64,000 bases of DNA from Aldrovandia affinis (Eukaryota > Chordata > Actinopteri > Notacanthiformes > Halosauridae): the NCBI GenBank assembly GCA_029706075.1, contig JAINUG010000088.1, positions 1,786,001 through 1,850,000 of the forward strand, read 5' to 3'. The notes under the pieces were generated by a model, which made no database searches, had not been told where the DNA came from, and saw nothing but the letters and a program-made list of their open reading frames with translations. Position numbers and translations under genes: made by a program. Shown here in pieces: positions 32,880 to 64,000 of this stretch; the first letter of the stretch is position 1; every line of letters begins with the position of its first letter.

Positions 32880-33080
32880 TAAATAGACCAATTAGAGGAC
32901 AGTGCGTATTTGAGAATTGAAACTTGTCATCAGCCAAGGCGGACAGCGGGGGATCTTTGTCACGTGATGTCAGGCAGATTTCTAGATGGATCACGTGACT
33001 TTTCTGTTGACGATTGTCTCATCTGCACAATGAATAGGCTATGCCGGCGCTTGGTGCAATGTCATTATCCTATAACTGAA
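32880..33080 (+). promoter_or_regulatory. ABCA3 promoter with paired CACGTG (CLEAR-like) boxes
   Basis: GTCACGTGAT at 32959-32968 and ATCACGTGAC at 32990-32999 are mirror-image sites 31 bp apart centre to centre (about three helical turns). Each matches 9 of 10 positions of the TFEB/TFE3/MITF CLEAR consensus GTCACGTGAC. A CCAAT box lies at about 32889. ABCA3 acts in lysosome-related lamellar bodies, so CLEAR control is plausible. This is inference; USF or MYC could use the same boxes. Confidence 0.5.
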
Positions 33081-33089
33081 ATTTAAAGA

Positions 33090-33278
33090 CCAAATCCCAT
33101 ATTTTACTACGTCTGCGTTCGAGGGCTGCAACCCGGAGGTGTATTCGGATGTTTTAGTCAATGTCAGGACGAGGGTAATGAAGCGCTAACATTAAAAAGG
33201 GATTTCTTTTTCAACGCCGACATCCATGCTGGAAAATACATCCCATGAAGTTAAATAGACAAACCGCACATCTGTAAG
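33090..33278 (+). other. abca3: Probable ABCA3 noncoding exon 1 (5' UTR)
   Basis: A strong donor, AAGGTAAGA, ends this segment at 33278. It sits about 280 bp downstream of the paired E-boxes and 3.5 kb before the first coding exon, which starts with a 39-base untranslated leader. The transcription start is not defined by the sequence. Confidence 0.45.
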
Positions 33279-34551
33279 GTAAGATTGTCTTACAAACGTG
33301 TAATATTAAAATCATCGTGCCGCTCCTTCGATAATCGTAGAATCATACATGTATTATAGCTTACTGTTCGTTATAACAATACAACGTATCCAATATCGTA
33401 TTTTTGTTTTGTTCCTTAGCTCAGTGAGAAATGGACTGACGGACATTTCATCCAATCCCTTTGGGCCAAAAAGCTTGAGGTGAACATATTGCAGTAAAGA
33501 CAGGCGAATGCAATAATGATTCGCAAGATAGCATGGTAGCCACGTCGTGATAACACACAATCTGTATTTTTTGTGATGGTTTATAATCAAAATAAATGCT
33601 AATAAATAAATATCTATGCATTTTAATAGCAACTAGCAAGCTAGCTAAAGCAAACTGACACAGCAATGCTAATTATGCAGAACGTTCATAGCGGCTGACC
33701 ATTTAATAACTTATTATATGTAGAAATAGTTCATTTTTTCACTTCCTATATCAAGTAAACGGTTTTCCTCACGTACATTTAGCGAGATTGCTAATCTACA
33801 GTTAAGGACAATAAATGCTACCAGCTGGATAACTAGCGACACACAATTACAATTATGGTGGCCAGCTAATATTGTGCTTATCGTGAATGTATCCAGGCTA
33901 GCTAGCTAATAGTGTGCCAATTGTTTTTTATTCAGAAATCTTATCATATGTTGGTCGTCACACCAGTCGTCTTGTGCCGACTGTTCAGATGCTTCCTTAA
34001 ACGCCTATTAACTCATATCTATTTAGCCCATTTTGCTGTCGGACCCTGATAACACGATTACTACCAAGCGCTGACCCGTGCTATGACCAAGCAGCACATG
34101 GCCCACTGACCATGGGGACGAACTGATAGATTAGTGGGAGAGCCCAGCGACTAATGTCCACTTTCGTCCATAAGCCCCAGTTCTTCAACAAAGAGGGCAA
34201 AACAGCCAATGCCTTGTCTTGAGAATTATCACATTTGAAAATGGGTTAAAAACGGACGCTTGTGAAAGAGCCCACTAGCACACCACACGGGGTTGTGGAA
34301 TGCGGTATGTCTTGTTTACCAACGATTAGACCACATAAATATCATGCTGTCATGTGGGTCCGAGATATCGCAAGCTTCATCGCGCAACCCGTATTCCAAA
34401 GTTCAGGTAACCCTTCTTCGTTGACTGTAAAAGAAAACATGGAGATACTAATACCACAGTCACAGAAGTCAACAAAGAAGACGACATTTATATAACAACT
34501 GAAGTTGCTAAAGGTCTAAAGGTGACAAGCCCATTGAAAAGACAGACTACG

Positions 34552-35718
34552 GATTCTGAGTGACCAGCAACCCTGGCGGTCTTCCATAGTCTGTTTTGGG
34601 CAGACGGACTGCATGACCCCATTAGGACAGGATCCATTGGCGCACGCGAAGGCCAGATTGCCCCCTTTACTCATTTCCCCCATTGCCGCTTCTGTGGGCG
34701 ACGCTACACAGAGCTCAACAACACTGGCATCAGATGCTGCTGATAGCACCTCAATAGCTAGCTAGACCCTGGTTTCCGCTGCTGATGTCACTTCTGTCAG
34801 GAGCACCGCTGCTGCTCCCGAACAGAGGATCTCCTATCTCAGATGAACGGCAGAGTGTGGCACCCTCGGCCGAGCTGACTTCAGATGTGGCTATGGCCAT
34901 TCGGTCCAGAGCGCAATTCCTGGACTGTACATTGGTCATCAGAAACGCTCTATTAAATGTTTGTGCGCCTACTAACCTTGCGATGTATTCATGCCTTTAG
35001 ACTTCATTCTGTCAGTGGTTTACTGATCGGGGTATAGACCCAGTGGGCTGCCCTGAGTTTTGGAGTATCATTAGCAACATCTGCTGGACGAGGGCCGTTC
35101 CCCAGCTATGGTTAAAGTTTATCTCACAGCAATTTTGGCACATCATCACCCTGTGGGAAGCTCTACGCTTGGGAGCACATGGACTGGTCACATCCTTTTT
35201 GAAGGGAACTAAGTGTCTTCACCCACCTTCTTGGAATTGACCATTTGTGCTCGATTGAACCAGCTGATCATGCAGATGCTAAATGGCTATCACTGAAAGT
35301 TGCCTTCTTCTTAGCCATTAAAACAGCTAAAAGGGTGAGTGAGTTGCACACACTTTCCATCAGTCCGCTGTGTATGAGATGGGGCCCTGATGACACCAGT
35401 GTGACGCTGTGGACTAGTCTGGCGTTTCTGCCTAAAGCTCTGTCTCCACAATGAATTAATCAGTCCATTATCTTGTCTGGTTACACGGATCCATGACGCC
35501 ACCCATTTGTTGCTTTGTCCTGTACGGGCTTTGAAACTGTATGTCATGGCTGCCATGCTCTTCCGTACGTCAGACCAGGGTATGGTCCTGGGGCACCCCC
35601 CTTTAAAAACAGGAGATTTCAGGTATGTCATTCACAGTGCTGCACCTTCCCTGGCGGTCTGTAGCGAGTATTAACTGTGATTGTGGAATACCGCCAGGGT
35701 TGTTGGTCACTCAGAATC
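34552..35718 (+). mobile_element. DIRS-like tyrosine-recombinase retroelement remnant
   Basis: Positions 35245-35454 encode DAKWLSLKVAFFLAIKTAKR followed by VSELHTLSIS and DTSVTLWTSLAFLPKALSP. A later frame (about 35515-35590) gives LCPVRALKLYV and LFRTSDQGMV. These are the successive blocks of fish DIRS1-like tyrosine recombinases; the AKRVSEL Arg would be catalytic. Upstream frames (34785-35240) give RNALLNVCAPTN and LRLGAHGLVTSFLKGTKCL. The region is bounded by inverted repeats 34552-34585 and 35685-35718, identical at 32 of 34 positions, beginning GATTCTGAGTGACCA. The RT part is absent and frames are broken. Confidence 0.65.
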
Positions 35719-36244
35719 TGCAAGAATTCATACTCTGGGGAAGATATGATGTACGAGGGCTGATATACTCAGTCATGCGTCACCTGTCAAAATTCTGACC
35801 TTGTTGGTGTAAGGTCTTGAACTGTACGCATTAATGAGATGATCATCTGCAGTGCAAGATGCACTGGTGGTCTGGAACTAAGGAAATAGAACTGCCTGGC
35901 CACTTCAGCCGTATACATACCCCTACATAGTTTGCTTACTTTTGAACCCCCACCCAAATTTGACAGACTTATTTCTCATTCAGTCTGCTCTGACTGATTT
36001 GGCTTCTCCTTTCCCATTCCCTACTTCCTATGAAATGTATTCTCTGTCTTGTGAGCTTGGGAGGTGTTGTTTTCCTGTTTAAACCAGTTTAAACCAGTTT
36101 ATTTCATGATACAGTATCATTATTACTATTGTGACCTGTGACCTGTGCAATGCTGAGGTTATTGGACGTTATTCAATTTCCCCTCCTTACATTTCTTAAA
36201 CTGGAAGAGCAAGTTGTTTTTTTGCTTTAAATTAATTTCAATTT

Positions 36245-36573
36245 TTTGTTACATTTTCTCCCAATTTGGTTGCCAATTATACCCTTTATAAGCCCGTCCT
36301 CTGGGTTGAGACACTCTTTCCGGGCCGATTGATCCGCCTCTTCCGAGACAATTCTACCACGGACGCCTTTACCTGCTCCTCGACGGACTCGTGCCGGCTC
36401 ACCCTCCCCCCCCCCCCGGAGGCGGACAGCCAAATGCCGCCTCCGATTGGGGCTGACGACCAGGGCCGGTCTGGTAGAGACACGGGTTTCGAACTGGGTC
36501 CCTGACAGGCAGCGCACACCACACCGGGCCAGCCAAAGTGTGGCGCGTTAGACCGCTATGCCATCCGCCGCCC
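36245..36573 (-). repeat. tRNA-derived SINE, nearly full length
   Basis: Read in reverse complement it starts GGGCGGCGGATGGCATAGCG, has a GTTCGAAACCC B-box-like string, a GC-rich middle with GGCGGCATTTGGCTGTCCGC, and ends ATTGGCAACCAAATTGGGAG with an A-rich tail. Related copies are at 19420, 29100 and 61120. This is the most complete copy in the window. Confidence 0.75.
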
Positions 36574-36871
36574 GTCAACAAGTTGTTTTAAAAATATCTA
36601 TTTTTGATATCCCCAGTTTTGTTGAGGCTGGAAACTTCAGTTGCGCAATTTGCATAATTGCACAACTGCAACCCTGACTTGTTTGCACTGCTTTCCTCTG
36701 CCTATGATCAGTCTCTTGGAGGGGGGGGGTTGGGATGTTGAGACTGATACCAGATGATTTTGTTGTAAACATTTTCTCTTTTAAGTACATTATTTGATCC
36801 TCATTCTAACCCCTTCCCCTCTCTCCTGCTAGGTTCTGCAGGATTGGCTGCCTTCACACACTGTTAGCAAG

Positions 36872-60100
<23,229 letters not shown>

Positions 60101-60203
60101 GTACGTCACACTCCTGACTTCTCGGCTCTGTCTGAAGCCCTAACCCACACCCTGTTGTCACCATACTGTGATCCCTGCCTCCCCCTGCCTGGTAAAGTAG
60201 CTC

Positions 60204-60362
60204 CCTGATCCCATCTGGACAATGATCCCTTCTGGTCACTTATCCCATCAGCCACTGATCCATTCTGGCCACTGATCCCTTCTGGCCACTGATCCCTTCT
60301 GGCCACTGATCCAATCGGCCACTGATCCAATCGGCCACTGATCCCATCGGCCACTGATCCCT
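60204..60362. repeat. 16-17 bp minisatellite
   Basis: About nine copies of GGCCACTGATCCCTTCT / GGCCACTGATCCAATC variants, beginning about 100 bp after the exon 10 donor. Confidence 0.9.
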
Positions 60363-61119
60363 TGCCTTTCCCGCTCATCTCCTCTTTCCCATTCAAATGT
60401 TTATTTTACTCACTCTAGTGAACCTTCTGGTTTCTGACTTCTTTTTTTCATTTCCTCCCAACACACTGCTACAATTATTTTGTTTCATTTGTTTGTTAAA
60501 TTGCTTCATTGTGTGGTGCGCAGAGGCATACAACGAGGCAAAGGGTGAACCGGAATCGCACGTTTAACTCGATTTTCAGGGGTTATCTCTTCTCTGCCGT
60601 TTCAACACTGGTCTAAACAAAATATTTTTTCTTCATGTGTGGGAGTTCAGAGGGAGTCTCAATAACATACATTTTGCCAAGTTCTACAAACTCTGGAAAA
60701 ATACTTTCACACTTTTTTTTCTTGTTGAAAATAAATACCAGCAAGCACTTTGAATTGCCATTGTTGTATGAAATGTGCTATATAAATAAACTTGCCTTGC
60801 CTTGCCTAAATGTGGCAGACATTTGGTGGAAACACGTTTCATAGTTTATTTTGTGGTTTCTGGCGTTGCAAGGTAAATATAGCATTTTTATATGACTAAA
60901 TTCCTTCCTGTAAATGTATTGTGAATGTAAAGGCAAACATCAGCAAAAACGTGAGAAATTCAAACGGTTTCACACAAGTCTTTTAGCAATCTGCTGACCT
61001 TGCCTAGTGGTGAAGCTATCTGAGGTGAACCCATGTCCAGTACCCTATCAGCAAAGCAGGGACCGTAGGAAAGCCATGGCAGAGTGAAGCGCTATACTGC
61101 TCTTTGTTTCCCATCTTTT

Positions 61120-61390
61120 CACTGTTTATTCCCTCTTCAAGCCTCAGCTGCATCTGGCCAGGAGTCCCGTTTAGGGGTGGTGATTGGCTGTCCGCCCCAG
61201 GGGGAAGGGGGAGGGATGCTGGCATGAGCTCTCCATGTGCAAAAGTGGCTGTCTCTGAGTTGGTGGTTCGATGTCTTTGTCACAGTCGGTCCCGTAGTAC
61301 GAGGGGGGGATAGTTGAATTAGAAGAGGGTACAATTGGCCACCAAATTTGGAGAAAATGGGAAAAATCTGAAATTATTTTTAAAAAGAAT
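61120..61390 (+). repeat. tRNA-derived SINE, + orientation, with tail
   Basis: Shares GATTGGCTGTCCGCCCCAGG-type middle and the end ACAATTGGCCACCAAATTTG plus GAGAAAATGGG with the copy at 36245-36573. Confidence 0.65.
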
Positions 61391-64000
61391 TTGGTCATGT
61401 AGCAAGCTGACTTTGCCCTAATCTGTGGGGATACTCCTGTGGAACTAAGACTATCTCAGAAGCTAGCTGAGGCCAGCTGAAGTGGTGATGGGCATCGGTT
61501 ATTGGCTGTTGGAAAATAGACCACCATGAGAAAGTTGAAAGAGTGATGTTTTAGTTATATGTTGATAAATTCCTGGAGGAAATCCACATGTGGACGTCAA
61601 GATGGGGGGCGGCTTATTACAGGCCCGTCCTCGAATGACCCCTTTCTTGTCAGGGTTCACGGGCGGCCTAACGTATTGGAAGCATTCCCCTTTCCTGTCA
61701 GGAAAGGAAAGCTTATCTTAACCAGAGCATACAGTGGACCGCTCAGGAAGGTCACGCCCGGCGCTTTCCCCCGAGTGCACATGGGCAGAAGCGCGAGCAG
61801 AGCAGTGACGAGGCACTCGCTGTTTGTCTGAAGCCGAGTTGTTTTGTCTGTGGAGGCGGCTGCGGCGTCCCTCGAGACTCGGAAAGTCCTGGGCTGAGGA
61901 CGGACGCCGGTCGGGGGAGGGGAGTGAAAGTGCAGAGCCACACCAGAGAACAATGCAGCGAACACGTCAGGTCTTTAACTGTTGCCGTCAGAAAGACTCA
62001 GATGGGCGCAGGGCCCATGGTTCCAGTCCGAGTCCCATTTCCAACCTGTGGTGGAAGTATATTTATTCAGCATTTTTCTTTTGTGTTCCTTTGTGTCCAA
62101 TTGTGCTTGAGAATGTATTCATTTTAAAATGGGCTTGATTGCAAAAGGTAGTCATTTGTCACAGTTCACAGGTCTCTGTACACTGTCTCTGTTCAACTAT
62201 GCTACGATCCATCCCTCTCGCTTGGTTAAGCGTCCGTTCAGTTTCTTTCTCTTCTGCTCTCCCTCATCTCTCACTCTTTCTCTCTCTTACTCTTCCCAGA
62301 CTATGCCCCCACCCCCTTCAATTCCCTCGTTCCTGCAGGCAGAGTTGATATGCCATCTCTGTGTTCTGTCTGTACACACTAGTGCCTTTTTTCCAAAGTA
62401 CAGGCGGCACTAGTGCTGAAGCTCACTATGTTTACTTGTTACAATTCAAGATGGTGGATTGCAAATCACTGTTGCCATGCCCCCCTCCCTCACTAGAGGA
62501 GTTACTGCCCCTTGTCTCACGCCATAGACTCATTTAATTATTTTATTCAGATCACCATTTGTTTTTCCTTGGGTACACAGCATCAAGGTCATTTCGATTT
62601 TAGTAACCATAATAATAAATAAAAAGTAGGAAAGAATAAAACATATGTAATGTAGTGTACCAAAAGTAGCAATACAGATCACAATGATGACCTGGCTGGA
62701 AATCTGCTTGTAAGAGAGGAAGAACACCAAGAGTGCTAATATTATTATTAGCTTATTAGCATTAGAATATTACTAATATTCCACCTGGGTGAATATTAAT
62801 AAATGCATATTATGTGCTATAAATATTGTGTTTATATCAGATCAGATGCATGGATAATTGAAATGATGTTTTTGTTTGTATTCTGCATTACATTGCCAAC
62901 AATCGTCTTATTTTTCATGCGCAATAGGTCCGTTGACATGCTTTTATTTCTGTTGCTATGGACTGAAATAGATGGGGTTTTTTCATTGTGCTGTGAGAAA
63001 GTTTCCCTGGTTTGTTAACAAGCTTTATTGTCTTACATAACCTTCCGTCATTCATTTAATCAACAAGGAACATGCTGAAAACAATCGTGTGCAGTTTAAA
63101 ACAAAAACCAGCAAAGCATGGACAAGAACGTATAGAACCTTTTTGTTGTCTTTTGAAAAAAAAAAACCTAGCTCGCAAGTGACCAAATAGAACCTGTACT
63201 CTAAAATATACTCTAAAAAGTGGGTGACTCAACTGGAAATCACATTGGCTTTATTTTAGAAGTCAACCGACAGGCTTGTTAGAGTAAAAAATAAAAGGGC
63301 AATGCTTCTATTTGATTGAAATATGCAAACAGCTCGTTTTTAGATGAAAGGCTGGATTTGAAAGGGAAAAGGTGAACAGTAAACCATGTCTGAGCATAGC
63401 TGGTTGTGGCAGGGAGAAGTGTGCTTGCTTCCATTCAACTCCGCTTGGACACACTGAATAGGAGGTGCGCACTAGTGATGTTAGACTGAGGCATCATGTA
63501 TGGGTGTGACTAGGTACACTGGCAATCGCTGATGTGTAAGAACCAATCAAAAGACTTTGGTCCACAAAACAACACAGCATAATTGGGCTGAATCAGTGAG
63601 TCGCTGTGACACATTATAGCCCCACCCATTTTAGGGTTCATGAAGCCACACTGTCCCATGACCCGTATGTACATGGAACCCAGCTGAGGCAGCCGGCTGT
63701 TTGGTCATGTTCAGGTATGCCTTCGATAAGTGATGATGCTTGATCTAGAGATGGCCTCATTGAGGTATAAGCAGGCATGGGCTAACGGCCAAAAAGAGGA
63801 CCACAATGGAAATAAGCCGGAAGGCTTTTTTGTGTTTTTATCCTCGTTAGAGTGGGTTTAATGGATGTATCGCAGCCCAAATGGGGTGAAGCTTTATATG
63901 TATTTTAACATTCTTTCTAATAAATTCAATCAATCAATCAATGGAAGTGGCTCTAAGAAAATCCCCTTTATTTCGGGCCAAATAGATTTCCCTCATCGGT
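61391..64000. other. ABCA3 intron sequence, nothing recognised
   Basis: No exon matching the next ABCA3 segment is seen. A CpG-rich patch lies at about 61740-61930, and a short (CAAT)n run at about 63926-63943. Confidence 0.6.

Larger units (their letters stand above)
33279..36832. other. ABCA3 intron 1
   Basis: Holds the DIRS-like remnant and a SINE listed separately. The rest (33279-34540, 35720-36240) has no recognised gene. Confidence 0.5.

Noticed and set aside
61740..61930. CpG-rich patch as an alternative ABCA3 promoter
   Set aside because: No exon with a donor follows in a convincing position, and the patch is short; not enough to call.

Overview
The window is vertebrate, almost certainly teleost fish, genomic DNA. 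Coding signal is confined to short exons with GT/AG borders. The spaces between are filled with dinucleotide repeats, tRNA-derived SINEs, Tc1/mariner and hAT transposons, a Tx1-like LINE and a DIRS-like tyrosine-recombinase retroelement. That mixture is typical of ray-finned fish. The species cannot be named from the sequence alone.

Two cellular genes are present, both on the + strand. CCNF (cyclin F, the F-box subunit of an SCF ubiquitin ligase) is complete. Its 17 coding exons run from 7207 to 30008 and encode about 759 residues once three single-base indels are allowed for. A CCAAT-rich promoter lies at about 6700-6950, and a 3' UTR of about 2 kb ends near the AATAAA at 32066. ABCA3 (lipid transporter of lysosome-related organelles) begins just downstream. 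It has a probable noncoding first exon ending at 33278 and coding exons from 36872 to 60100, covering the first 487 residues (first membrane domain). The exons for the first ATPase domain and everything after it lie beyond the window. CCNF and ABCA3 are also neighbours in human (16p13.3), so the pair looks like conserved synteny. No functional link between them is implied.

Layout: 1-1215, decayed hAT (DUF4371) transposase; 1216-6600, flank with a LINE RT fragment at 2858-3345; 6700-32090, CCNF. Its 9.4-kb intron 13 (18379-27820) is packed with transposons: three separate BED-finger hAT remnants, and a Tx1-like LINE interrupted by a small hAT MITE. 32100-33080 is the intergenic region and ABCA3 promoter, with two CACGTG boxes 31 bp apart. 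33080-64000 is ABCA3, whose introns carry the DIRS-like remnant (34.5-35.7 kb), a Tc1 remnant interrupted by a foldback element (37.9-39.9 kb), an 87-unit GT microsatellite (43.46 kb), a nearly complete DD34E Tc1 element (44.9-46.1 kb), an internally deleted Tc1 (49.8-50.6 kb) and a decayed non-LTR RT (54.8-56.1 kb).

The most unusual items are: a duplicated splice acceptor in ABCA3, where the upstream copy would add exactly 35 in-frame codons; the paired CLEAR-like E-boxes in the ABCA3 promoter; and three apparent frameshifts in CCNF, all in short G or C runs, which look more like read errors than gene decay. I found no convincing previously undescribed biological system. The rest is a normal, transposon-rich fish locus.
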